Assembly: GCA_039657365.1 (NCBI GenBank)
Contig: CM077580.1
Span: 51,302,894 to 51,366,893, forward strand
From: Stephania yunnanensis
Lineage: Eukaryota > Streptophyta > Magnoliopsida > Ranunculales > Menispermaceae
Length of the DNA stretch: 64,000 nucleotides
Reading direction: 5' to 3'
In this document: in pieces, positions 23,065 through 33,548 of the stretch
Numbering within the stretch: the first letter of the stretch is position 1
Layout of the letters: every line of letters begins with the position of its first letter
Notes under the pieces: generated by a model
Database searches by the model: none
Seen by the model: the letters and a program-made list of their open reading frames with translations, nothing else
What the model was told of the DNA's origin: nothing
Made by a program: the position numbers and the translations under genes

Positions 23065-23069
23065 AGTTG
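23065..23069. repeat. Target-site duplication AGTTG, right copy
   Basis: AGTTG directly after the solo LTR, identical to 21672-21676. Confidence 0.88.
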
Positions 23070-23315
23070 TCCTATAGAACGTAAATCCATAACAAGCTCC
23101 TCAAGTTTGGATTCCCACAAAGCTATCATGGCCTCTTGTGACTCTCCTCTAGTCACCAAGGAAGCCACCAACATCTCCAAGCATTCAATGCACTGTACTA
23201 ACATTGAAGACTCTGCCGCCTCTGCTGGGACAATCATCATTGCCATTATGTGTTCTAAGTGAGCTACCCTCTCACTTAGATCACTTGCTGCTCAAGCATC
23301 ATCGTCTCTTAAACT

Positions 23316-23331
23316 GGGATCTGATACTAAT
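23316..23331 (-). other. PBS of the chromovirus, initiator-Met tRNA type
   Basis: On the minus strand ATTAGTATCAGATCCC follows the LTR end CCCCATGACA, close to the TTGGTATCAGAGCC site. It fixes the minus orientation of the element. Confidence 0.75.
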
Positions 23332-24594
23332 TGTCATGGGGCTATTAAGTGAGGGGTTTACCCTAAGGAGATTTTTCTCGCTTAACCCAACCCACAGTGT
23401 CTATGGGCCACCTTAGTCCAACACTACCAATACTCAAAATGAATGAACAACAAACATTAGCACCAAGGAAACGTTCTACTGAGCTCTCAATAGGAATACA
23501 ACACTGGCACTTTATGCTTCCCCAAGCATGGTGCCTTTGGCCTTATAGATCAGCCAATAAGTAGTTACACAACCGTCAAGGACACATATCCTAATTACAT
23601 TGATTTGTAGACTAAGTAAAACCCCACTATTTATGGTCAAGGCAGTTACCCAATTGCCTTGTTCCCTTGCTACCGCCTGGTTCCACAACCGCCATAATTG
23701 CTTAGTCAAATGACACATGCTCAATGTGCTCGAGACATTCTCGGACGTGTCTTGGTCATGCCCTGGTCCTGACCATGGTACTTACACAACCACCTGGAAC
23801 CACCTGGAACCACCTTGACTTGGTCCATCCGTGCCTTGAGATGACTTGGTCCATGCTTCGCTTAGGATAGGGTTTGCTCGTTGGTGCCTAGCTAAGCCTA
23901 GGCACCATGAGTGCTAGGCGGGGCTCGGTCGAGTCCCACCGGCTCGGGGTGGCTCGGACTATGGGTTCGTGGGTCTTACCTTGGCATGGTTGACCAAAGC
24001 ATGCTCAAGGGTCTCCCTTGCTTCCATGCCCATGCCGCCCCTAGGAGAGGACACTCCGCTCCCTATAGTAGATGTTAAGCCGTTCCTAGAACTTTTATAG
24101 GAAACATCAAGAAATGAGACCAATCATGCATTCACTTGGTCAACACCCAAGTGAAGTTTTGTCAACCCTTGCCAAGGTATACCTTACTCGTGCCAGGGCG
24201 CGGCCTTGCCCTTGCGAAGGTGCGGCCTTGCTCTTGCCAAAGGAATCTGCCAAGGCGTGACCTTGCTTGTGCCAAGGCGCGACCATATTTGTGCAAAAGG
24301 AATCTGCCAAGGCACGGCCTTACTCATGCTAAAGGAATCTGCCAAAGCATGACCTTTCTCATGCCAAAGAAATCTACCAAGGTGTGCCAGTGCATGTGCC
24401 TGTGCCAAGGGATGCGCCAAGGCACCGTGCCTAGGCGCGACCTCGTCTACGCCTGTGTGCCGCCCCATCCGTCCCGCACGCTATCCCGCAACCAAGCCTC
24501 ATGGAACCATCTGGGTCCACTGAAACTCGAATATTTGCTAGGTTTCTCGCTGCCCAGCCCGGGTTACTCGGGTCATGCTATTGATAGGCTAATA
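23332..24594 (-). repeat. 5' LTR of the chromovirus (about 1.26 kb)
   Basis: Bounded by the PBS on one side and the CTATT duplication on the other. Its two ends match the short 3' LTR at 16334-16526. It is more GC-rich than its surroundings, especially 23880-24480, and carries a minisatellite. Open frames across 24136-24648 are by-products of that GC-rich repeat. Confidence 0.88.
24170..24440. repeat. Minisatellite inside the chromovirus LTR
   Basis: Degenerate units of about 35 bases built on AGGAATCTGCCAAGGC and GTGACCTTGC. Clear starts are at about 24241, 24299, 24334 and 24369; shorter GCCAAGG-GCGGCCTTG versions precede and follow. The region is deleted from the other LTR of the same element. 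Confidence 0.75.
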
Positions 24595-24599
24595 CTATT
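24595..24599. repeat. Target-site duplication CTATT, right copy
   Basis: Identical to 16329-16333. It defines the right boundary of the chromovirus, whose terminal CTAACA has become CTAATA here. Confidence 0.85.
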
Positions 24600-25100
24600 T
24601 CTTTATGTGCTTGGTGTGTATGACTGTAAATCAAACCTTGCCAACTGAGAAAGGAGATCGAAAGGCTTGCGAGAGATCTAACAACATCATCTCCATTTAT
24701 TTTTGTCTCTCTTCGCCCAAGTGCACTAAATCATCTCCATTTATCTTCGTCTCCGTTCACCAGTGTGCACTGGATCTATCTGCGAGCTTCGTCTAGGTTC
24801 ACCTAAGCAGATCGACGAACTTCATCTCTATTCATTTTTTACTATTTAAGATTTAATCTTACTGAGAATGAGAGATTTTCACGGTTAACGGTTACAACCA
24901 AGTGCACTAGATCCATCCGCAAGTTCATAATGATGAACTTGTTAGAGGCAAATATCGTGGGAGAGATGGTGCCCTCTTCTCCAATAATGAAATTGTGAAA
25001 GGTAAAGATCGTGGGCGAGATGTCTTCCTCTTCTCCAGCCATCAATTTATGAAAAACGAAGATCATGGAAGAGCAGGAAAATTCGAATAAGGTTTGTGTT
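24600..25100. other. Unassigned stretch between two elements
   Basis: No domain seen. Short repeats of CATCTCCATTTAT, CAAGTGCACTA and CTTCTCCA-type blocks occur. It is the right flank of the chromovirus insertion site and thus continues the stretch that ends at 16333. Confidence 0.4.
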
Positions 25101-26755
25101 TGATAAGTCATTATTTATACATATTTAGTACTTTGTATTTAATATATTTAATTATGTAAATTCTTTAAAATATATAATTAATTATTTTTAGTCATTTTCG
25201 GGTGAAATGGAGTGCGAGGTTGAATTCGTGGTTGAAAAAAAACTCAAAATGGAGTATTTACTCAAAGTGATCGGACGTCGGACAATTTTCATCTAGTTAC
25301 ATGCTGCACAGTGGGTAGAAAAGGAGATAGCAGACCATGTGGACAGACAAGTAGCTCTCCACCAATAAAAACTCGCCACGTGAACAGTTCTCACCACAAC
25401 AGCTGCCAAGTGTCGACATGTCACACTCCAAGCACGCACAATTGTTTGCAGAAACCAATCACAGCGTGATACCTCGTCGTTCACAACTTTAAACAACACA
25501 AATGCAAACTATTTTGTCTCTCTTCGGCTGCCAACAGATGTTCCTCGTAAGCGCATCAGCACAGTCTCCTAGAAATTTGCATAAGTCGCCGAGCTTTCTT
25601 CTCCGCCTCTTGCCGCCACGTGTCAGCACCTCCACGCCCAACATCGTCATCACAGCCGGTCTCATCCAATCAGATGACGCCACTTGGCGTACGCAGGCCA
25701 AATGGGCAATCATGTTTTGACTCGTGGCGGACATCTGTTTTCAATCAAAAACAACCATACGATACTCCTCGGCGCACGAGTCATCTCCCTAACCTCCAAA
25801 ATTAGTTTCTATCACCTCTCGGGACCAATTTTTAGTAGTTTTATATATTGGGAACCTAGGGTATTATTACAGAACACCAAACACTGACTATTATATTTTT
25901 AACATCGACTTCTCCAGACGATGGCCTAAATCAGTAGGGAAAGAAGTCGGGATTATGGATTCATTGCATATTATATGAGATTTTTATTTTTTATTTAATT
26001 TAGTTTAAATCTCCTATTTCATTGTTATTGCTTCTAAGGTTTATGGTTTAGATCTAGGGTATGTATCCGACCGAAACATTCTTTTAGGTTGACAACCAAT
26101 AGTTATTTGAACCATTAATATCCGTGTAATTATGCTTTTGGACCAATAAAGTGACAAACACTCACCCGTTCTCCATAAAACCATTTTGGTTCTTTAGTGT
26201 GCTACAATTGAATCTAGGTTAAATCAGAAGCGGATGCGATCCGATTATTTAGGATTAGTGTTCCCATAGATCCCTATTACTGCGGTTAGTGTGTTAAACC
26301 TAATTGGCTGATATTTAGGGTTATGCATTAATGAAGGAAGTTGTTAGTGGTGGGCATCCTAACTATCGAGATTAGGGGAACGACGAATTTCTAACGACGA
26401 ATTTCTGGCTGACGTCGATTTTCTATAACTAATTTAGGAGAATATAAATTAATGACTTTTTAGGGAAAGATTGAAGACCATAATTGCCATTAAATCTTGA
26501 TCCTGATTTGTGGAACTGTAGACTTAGGTATTTATTAATTGTGTGGAAAATTAGTTTAGTTTTTTTATTTATTTTATTTAGTTTAGTTAGATTAGTTAGT
26601 TAAATTAATATTCATTTTAAAACCACCAATTTTTCTTTTTTGTTGTGTTTAACCTAAGAAAGGCTTCCAATCTCTGTGGGATCGACCCTTTGCCACTATT
26701 CTACAAAATAATTGGTTCAGAAACTTTATTTTATTAACTAATTCAGCACGCGTCA
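25101..26755 (+). repeat. 5' LTR of the LARD-like element (1,655 bp)
   Basis: Matches 28379-29745 over most of its length. It includes about 290 bases (roughly 26260-26620) that the other LTR lacks. It ends just before the PBS. TGATAAGTC is shared with all Tat-type LTR starts in this window. Confidence 0.88.
25839..25850 (+). promoter_or_regulatory. Candidate TATA box, 5' LTR
   Basis: GTTTTATATATTGGGAACC is conserved at the same place in the other LTR (29121-29138). Conservation between LTRs plus its position in the middle of the LTR suggests the U3/R promoter. Confidence 0.45.
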
Positions 26756-26760
26756 ATTTT

Positions 26761-26779
26761 TTGTGCCGTTGTCGGGGAT
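26761..26779 (+). other. PBS of the LARD-like element
   Basis: TTGTGCCGTTGTCGGGGAT follows the LTR with a five-base spacer. It is close to TTGGCGCCGTTGCCGGGGA, the primer-binding site of the Tat/Athila lineage. Confidence 0.82.
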
Positions 26780-28360
26780 TGTTTTTCTTTCTTTAGTGTT
26801 TTATTTATTTATTTATTTATTATTATTTGTTTTAATAAAATCATAGCACCCCGAGAGTTTTGTTAAGTTTAACTTTAGATTACATTTTTTTTAGCATCAT
26901 TCGAGGATTTTTTTAGGAATTAATATGTTTATAGAATTTTATGGTATTTTGAGACTCGGTTGGGACATACCCAACTTAAGTCGCCGCATTAATGGTGGGT
27001 TTTTGAGTAGACTGAAAACCCAAGACTTCATTCCACCATCTTGTTGATTTCACACTTAGTTGAAATACTTTAGGCTCCCAAGATTTGATTGGAATCTTTT
27101 GAGTTAACTCTTATGTTTACTAGTTCTTTCACTTTTTATGATTGTTCTTTTATAGTTTCCTTAGTCACCTACACACGAGAGATTTTGTGCTTTTACTGGT
27201 TTGTAGAGACTTTTTGTTATGCATGCATTTGTATCATCTTCTTATCCATGTTCTTCTTTACCACTGTATTTTTCTTTTTGTTATATGGATGCCTTGACTA
27301 GTTTTGAACTTGGAGGACAAGGTTCATAATGAGTTTAGTGATTTGGATGGATTCTTTGCGAAAGGCCACAGTTGAGATCGTTTAATTTTTTATTTTTTTA
27401 TTTTATGCGGTTATATGCGATTGATGGATATTAATGGTGGTGTTTTATATCATTTATTCAATTTCTTTCATTTCTTGTCCTTTCACGTTTCTCTCTCATT
27501 TCATTAGGATATGATACGCTTTCATGCATGCATTTAGTAGAGTTTTTCTATTGTATATAGAGTCACCCGAGAATTTTTTCAGGTCTTTGGTTGTGGATGA
27601 GTACATTATAATTGTCTTTTTAACTTGAAACTTAGGAAAAATTAGGAGAAACACTTAATCTAGTTTGTAGCTATGCATTTTTATAATTTCATGATTAAGG
27701 ACTTAGATGATGGTTAAACTTTGTGCTAGATAATGAAAATGAGTGGACAATCAAAATTTGTGCAAGTTATATTATTCTAACCCATATTAGGGGAATTTGC
27801 TTGATTATAGTGAAAGTGATAAGTACTAACTTTAGTTTTTTCTTATTGTACAGTGTCCTATAGGTTTCCATAGGAAATGGAGCGGGGAAACTTATGGTGG
27901 AAAAAAGTAAGAAAATCGGCCCATAGGAAATGGGGTAGGGACCATATTAATTGAAAAAAGATTTGGAGAAAAAATATAAAAAATATCAAATTAATAAAGG
28001 AGGAAGTTGTGAAACTACTCAAATAATAGATTTAGTTCGAGTGCTTTCACTAGATTAAGTGAGATTTTAACTTGTGTGCTTGAATGTATAGGCAAAGAAA
28101 ACTTTTGAGTAGTTTATGGCCTTTGTTTTGACAGAGTCTTAGTCTTGAAAGTGGGATCTTAATTGTGTTTGGGTTGCGAGTCTTGGCATATCATAACTTT
28201 GAAATTTCTTGAGTTGCTCGTAAACTTGGTGGCTATGTAAATCAAAGGAACTCCATGAATTTGAAATGGGTATAGGATTAGTTGAGTCATTGCATTACTA
28301 TATTAGGAGTCTAGTTTAGTTTTTGTTGTCATTTACACCTTTGCTTGGGACGTGCAAATT
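26780..28360 (+). other. Internal region of the LARD-like element, no coding capacity
   Basis: Open frames are short and match nothing recognisable. It holds a TTTATTTATTTATTTATT run near 26803-26820, a repeated CCATAGGAAATGG motif (27867-27880 and 27920-27933), and a 3' part in the style of Tat elements (GATTAAGTGAGATTTTAAC and GGGACGTGCAAATTCTTAAG). Confidence 0.65.
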
Positions 28361-28378
28361 CTTAAGTTTGAGGGTATT
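28361..28378 (+). other. Polypurine tract of the LARD-like element
   Basis: TTAAGTTTGAGGGTATT directly precedes the 3' LTR start and matches the TTAAGTTTGGGGGTATT form usual in this lineage. Confidence 0.75.
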
Positions 28379-29745
28379 TGATAAGTCAGTATTTATTCAT
28401 ATTTAGTACTTTATATTTAATATATTTGATTATGAAAAGTATCTAAAATATATATTAAATTATATTTTTTGGTCATTTTCAAGTGAAACGGAGTGCAAGT
28501 TGAATTCAGGGCGGAAAAATACTCAAAATGGAGTATTTACTCGCAGTGATCCGACACCGGACAATTTGCTTTGAATTACGTGCTGCACAGTATGTAGAAA
28601 AGGAGACAACAGACCAAGTAGACAGTTCAATAACTCTCCACCAATAGAGAATCGCCAGGTCCGCGGTTCTCATAATAGTAGTTGCTTAATGTCGGCTTGT
28701 CACACTCTAAGGACGTCGTAATTGTTTGCAGAAACCAATTAGAGCGTGACACCTCGTCGTCCACAACATCACATAATAGCACATTCAAAAAGTTTTGTTT
28801 TGCTTCACCTGCCAATAGATGTTTCTCGGGATGCGCCTCAACACTGTGTCCTAGAAATTCGCATAAGTCGCGCGAGCTTTTTTCTCCGCCTCTTGCTGCC
28901 ACGTGTCAGCACCTCCATGCTCAAAAGCATCATTAAAGCCAGTCTCAACCAATCAAACGACGCAACGTGGTGCGCACAGACCAAATAAGCCAATCACATT
29001 TTGACACGGGTAGACATCAGTTTTCAACCCAAAACAACCATACGATGCTCCTCGTCACACGAGTCGCCTCCCCAACCCCCAAAATTAGTTTCTCTCATCT
29101 CCCGAGACCAATTTTTAGTAGTTTTATATATTAGGAACCTAGGGTATTATTCGAGAACACTGAACATAGACTATTATATTTCTAGCATTGACTTCTCTAT
29201 ACGATGGCCTAAGTCGGCGGGGAATCAAGTTGAGATTTTTGGATTCATGGCATATTATGTGAGATCTTTCATTTTATTATTTAATTTAGATTAATTCTCC
29301 AATTTCAGTGTTGTTTCTTTTAAGGTTTATGGTTTAGATCTAGGTTATGTACACTACTACCGATGCATGCTTTTAGGTGGACAACTTATAGTTATTTAGA
29401 CCATTAGTATCGATGTAATTGTGTCTTTGGACCAATAAAGTAACAAACACTCACCCGTTTGCCGTAAAACCCTTTCAGTTCTTAAGTGTGGAATAATTGA
29501 ATCTAGCTTAAATTAAAAGCGGATTAGATTCAGTTATTTAGAACCCCATATTATTTTCCTTTTTCTGTTGTTTTTGTTACTTCCTGGCTAAGATTAGGGG
29601 AACTACCAATTCGCGGATGTCTTCCTTTTTTGTTGTTTTTAACCTAAGAAAGACTACCAATCTCTTTGGGATCAACCCTTTGCCTCTATTCTACAAAATA
29701 GTTGGTTTAGGAAACTTTACTTTATTGACGTGTCGGCGCACGTCA
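28379..29745 (+). repeat. 3' LTR of the LARD-like element (1,367 bp)
   Basis: Starts TGATAAGTCAG, ends GGCGCACGTCA. Shorter than the 5' LTR because of one deletion of about 290 bases near 29560. The TATA-like GTTTTATATATT lies at 29121-29132. Confidence 0.87.
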
Positions 29746-31178
29746 AGCCACAATGCCATATATAACTTAATCCCATACATACTGGACTATTATATTTGGG
29801 AAGCGAACAAGCTATTAGTAGTTAGTTAAGCCTTGTTAATTTTATTATGCAGTTTTATGTTTATTGTCAAAATATATTATATATGTTTGTTTTGTTTAAT
29901 GTTTTCATATTTCAGGCTTATTTTTAAACCTTGAGGACACAATTAGGTTTAAGTTTGGAGGCATCGACACTATGAATAGTGGTAAGAAATGATGAATTAA
30001 GGATGAACACTTTTGGTGTGATTATAAAATCTTATGTTAAAGCTGTTAAGGAGGAATAATGGTAGTGTATTTTGTTTACTTCTTTTTAATGTATTATTAT
30101 ATAAAAAACATGTATATAGGCAGTATAAATTAGATTATATAGAGTAGTATATATAATGAATAAAATACCATTTGCAAAGTTCATGCCATTAATTGAGGGT
30201 GAGCAAGAATACAAGTGTCTTGTTGATATGAAACTCAAGAGAATGTTATTATTTTTGAAGAAAACGAGAATCGTAGCAAACAACGATGTAATCTCATAAT
30301 TAGAGGCTTAGAGTTAGGGAAGACCATGAACTTGAAACCAAAGTAAGAAGATGACCAGAACAATTCTTTTGGAAAACATTAGAACTTTAAAGAATTCTAT
30401 AATAAGTTTGAATCTTACTTGAGTATAAAGTAAATAAATACTTAGTACTAAAAGGGGAAGAGATAAGCATGGTTTTTAATGTAAAGTTGGGATTAAGATT
30501 TGCTTAATAAAAGTAAAATTAAGAAGTGCTAACAAGAGTTTTAAATTAAAAATTAGAGAGTCCCACAAGTTCGAGATGAAAGGAGTGGAGCATTACTTAA
30601 TTGTTGGAAAAAGTGAGAAATACAGAATCTAAAGGAAAAGGAGTAGAGACCGTACGATAAAAAATATAAGTAGAAAAGAAAAGAAAGATGTATATAAAGA
30701 AAGAAAGGCGAAGTCATATACAAACTTTTTAAATAAAAAAATTTAGCTCGTGATCAAGTAACTTAGTTCAGTAAAGTTTTCCGTCCAACTATATAAAGTC
30801 ATATAGACTCTTGAAGTATTAAATTTTATAAAAATAGTATAATCTATACTTATTTGTGGATCTTCGAGCTTGGTGAGAAATTATGGGATTGTACACTTGC
30901 TACTTGAGTATCGAGCTAAAATAAACTTGTAAGTAGTGATGGTCTTGGTTGTGAACTACTCTTGAGTTTTGAAAGTGAATTATATTTGTTGTTAAAGCTA
31001 CGTGTTTTAAAAATATTAGTTTTACAAAGAAAAACTCTCGTGTGGATTATTAATTTGAAACTTATTTGAATTAAAGGATACTTCATGAATTAAGTAAAAT
31101 GAGTAAGGGATTATACGTTGTATTAGTATGCATTCTTAATAGAATACACTTATGCTTAGGACGTGCAAAGTCTTAAGT
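29746..31178 (+). other. 3' internal region of another Tat-type element
   Basis: Contains the motif TTATTTTTAAACCTTGAGGA (29917-29936) followed by AGGTTTAAGTTTGGAGG. The same motif occurs in reverse at about 61008-61030. Toward the end, GCTTAGGACGTGCAAAGTCTTAAG (31152-31175) parallels the pre-LTR sequence of the LARD-like element. No coding domain seen; the purine tract is decayed. Confidence 0.55.
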
Positions 31179-32567
31179 TGTAACAAGGCATATAAGAGAC
31201 AAATGAAGGATTCCTTGAATGAAGAGAAGAAAAAAACACAAAAATGGAGTTGACGTTGTGAGAAGACCAAGAGACACCTTGGGTATACATGGACAATGTT
31301 GTGGGGGAATGAATGACAACGTGGAGATCAGAAGAAAAGATCAGTTGAGGTGATGAAGTCATGGCGCTGTGGGTTAACATAGATTATGCCGAGATGCAAT
31401 TCACGCAGCACCAAGTGTATTGACAAAGAAAAATAAAGAGAAGACACGTCGTTGTGGTGGTGTAGTCACTTAACAAAGACGATGTGGATCACTTACATAC
31501 AACATTAAGACATACAAATAGAAAGTTTTGGACATCTAATTCATTTAGGATTGTTATTTAGGATTTCTAATTGTACTTTTATGAGGCTTAGGAGGATAAA
31601 AAGGTATTAAGATATGGTAAACAAGATATACACATGATACATTAGCAACCACCATAATATATTGCCATAGTTTACATTAGTTTTGAGTATTGAGAAGAGT
31701 TTTTGAATGAGAAGTCATTGAGGACTCTTAATTGCAATTCAATTTTTGTTTCATTGATTGAATTAAGTGTTTTATTTACTTTAATATGTGATTTCAATGA
31801 TGTTTATCAATTGTATGATGTTTATTTCAATGATGAATGACTAGTCCATTTATCTTAGGGATCAATGGATCCTATGGTATGAATATTATGCAAAGTTATG
31901 AAGTGATTATAGTGTTTTAGATGTTTAATGATTTGGATTTATGTTTGATTTTATGCTCAATGCTGTGAATATCGTGATCACATGTTTATCGATTACGGGC
32001 TTTAGAAGTTACACAACCTTGGAGGTTGTAAGCCGGATACGAACATTATAGCCGTAAAATATATAACATTGATAGATAGTTGCTGATTAAGGGGACATGG
32101 AGAGTAAACTTAATTGTTAATGAGTCTAGTGATTTGGTACTTAATGCTTTGTGAGACTTACATTATTCACACCAATAGGTGGAGTTCAAGTTTGTACATT
32201 AAGATCTTTTTCGCCACGACAGTGGGTTGTATTGAATATTAAGGAAATCTATTTATTCTAATTATGCATTATATACACATAAGAAAGATGAAGGAAGTTG
32301 GATATGGGAAGCATAATAATTCATTAATTAGGTGAAGTTGTAAACTAATAATTTTCTCAATATAAGAATAAAACTTAATTTACATTGCTTTTATAGATTA
32401 GTTTGGTTTCAATTTAAATCAAACAAAAAAAGAGGCCTTAACAATATAATGAACTTCACTAAGTAAATGTGTCTATACTTACGTTTACCAAGGAAAAATA
32501 TTCGTAATCAACCTTTGTAAATCATATTCTTACTATAATTGAACCATTATACTTGGGATTACGATCA
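31179..32567 (+). repeat. Tat-type LTR, probably a 3' LTR missing its first bases
   Basis: 31850-32567 matches 8892-9615 and, reversed, 12272-13080. The part from 31180 aligns to the inverted LTR from about 13660 downward, so roughly the first 120 bases (including TGATAAGTC) are missing. It ends TTACGATCA. Confidence 0.68.
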
Positions 32568-32570
32568 AGA

Positions 32571-33543
32571 GCACGAAAACAATTTTCTATTATCTCCCTA
32601 AAAACTCTAGAATGGCTGAGAAATTTAACTAGTTTACTTCAAATGAAAATTAGATTCCAACCTTAATTGCTCCCACGATATGAATGCGCTTGACACACTT
32701 ATTTATACAACCTTTTGTAAAGTCGGGTAAGTAAATTACCATTATACCCCTACTTAAACTGATATTAATATAACACATTGTAAGAACTTTTTTATACTAT
32801 GAACTTCATCATATAAAATTCATTTTTTGGAGTCATTTAAAATCTAACAAAATTGTTTTTTGTGTGCGACCTAATAGGTTCATGAAACTTTAATAGTTAA
32901 CCAAAACCATTCTTGTACATGAATAATTTGCAGCCTCTACCAAGGTATTATGAGTACTCTAGTTGCATGAAGATCAAAATCGATACAACCTAATCAATAG
33001 TGTATATTATATCCTTCTGTCGTACGATATCCTTTTATTAAATATATGGCCTAGAAAAGTAACCTTTAATGTACAATTGTACTAGTCTCAATCTCTAGGT
33101 AGACATAAAACATCCAAGTGTCACTGATCATATCAATTCATTTGGACTTGGCCATTTTCTAGTCTAACATATCGAGGGATCCACTGCTATCTCTCTCTAA
33201 ATGAGAGGGACAAAATTTGTCTCGATTACACACCTTCACTCATTATTTACATAGTAACCAATCAAAACCATTATAATCATCCAGTTAAAGACAATGTTTG
33301 ATTGCGTCGAATCACTATGAACCTAATGTTGAAGGCTCTGGCAATCTTAAGTTAAAGGACTAAATGATATACGTATTACGAGTAACAACTATGATCTAAT
33401 CCATGTGGTGTTGTTTTAGTAGGTCAGTCCAGTACCTTGTTCCCTTACATGTACTCATGATCTTGATTCGTATCCTTATTATATACATGATCATCACATG
33501 ATCATCAATCAAGACTCCTATAAGTTTTTATTCATTATAGTTC
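32571..33543. repeat. Relic of the TGTTGGG solo-LTR family
   Basis: Diverged copy of the inner part of 21677-23064 in the same orientation. Shared blocks include ATAAAATTCATTTTT, ATCGATACAACCTAAT, TCTCTAGGTAGAC, ATCGAGGGATCCA and GATCATCAATCAAGACTC. Both termini are missing. The right edge ends in TTCATTATAGTTC, overlapping the next repeat unit. Confidence 0.8.
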
Positions 33544-33548
33544 ACAAC

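Larger units (their letters stand above)
20781..23246 (-). pseudogene. gag: Chromovirus gag, split by a solo LTR
   Basis: The N-terminal segment (23070-23246, minus) is helical: MAMMIVPAEAAESSMLVQCI, then WESKLEELVMDLRSIGQL. The domain resumes left of the solo LTR at 21671 with remnants of ELENFLWDMEQYF, SMYLEA, KRKLKDQFLPTNVAWQAWEA and REYVKEFS-like blocks down to about 21130. It ends in a zinc knuckle near 20884-20925 that reads YFICNDPHKARDC: the first Cys is Tyr. Gag packages the element RNA. Removing the inserted LTR and one AGTTG copy brings the two halves together. Confidence 0.84.
16334..24594 (-). mobile_element. Chromovirus (Ty3/gypsy) with intact target-site duplication
   Basis: Both LTRs, PBS, PPT and the order gag-PR-RT-RNase H-IN-chromodomain are visible on the minus strand. 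The 5-bp duplication CTATT flanks it exactly (16329-16333 and 24595-24599). Gag and integrase sequences resemble the Galadriel/Reina side of the chromoviruses; the exact clade is an inference. Three later events are visible: a 1.07-kb deletion in the left LTR, a tandem duplication of the integrase, and insertion of another element, now a solo LTR, in gag. Confidence 0.9.
25101..29745 (+). mobile_element. Non-autonomous Tat-type LTR retrotransposon (LARD-like)
   Basis: Two LTRs in direct repeat start TGATAAGTCA (25101) and TGATAAGTCAG (28379) and end ..CGTCA (26755 and 29745). A PBS of the Tat/Athila type follows the first, and a purine tract precedes the second. The 1.62-kb internal region contains no gag or pol motif in any frame, so it must borrow proteins from an autonomous relative. 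The 5-base flanks (GTGTT and AGCCA) do not match, so the target duplication is lost or one end has been rearranged. Confidence 0.87.

Noticed and set aside
16334..24594. Integrated plant pararetrovirus
   Set aside because: LTRs, a target duplication, integrase and a chromodomain are present, and no movement or coat protein is visible; this is a chromovirus.
24136..24648. Long open frames of about 170 and 94 codons on opposite strands
   Set aside because: Both run through the GC-rich minisatellite of an LTR; the peptide repeats mirror the DNA repeats and match no domain.
25489..25887. Several overlapping short frames on both strands
   Set aside because: They lie in the LTR of the LARD-like element, and their counterparts in the other LTR (28627-29294) are not conserved in frame.
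27089..27301. 70-codon hydrophobic frame as a small gene
   Set aside because: It lies inside the non-coding interior of a LARD-like element, has no recognisable motif, and its Phe/Leu content fits AT-rich sequence.
25096..29750. Target duplication around the LARD-like element
   Set aside because: Flanks GTGTT and AGCCA differ.
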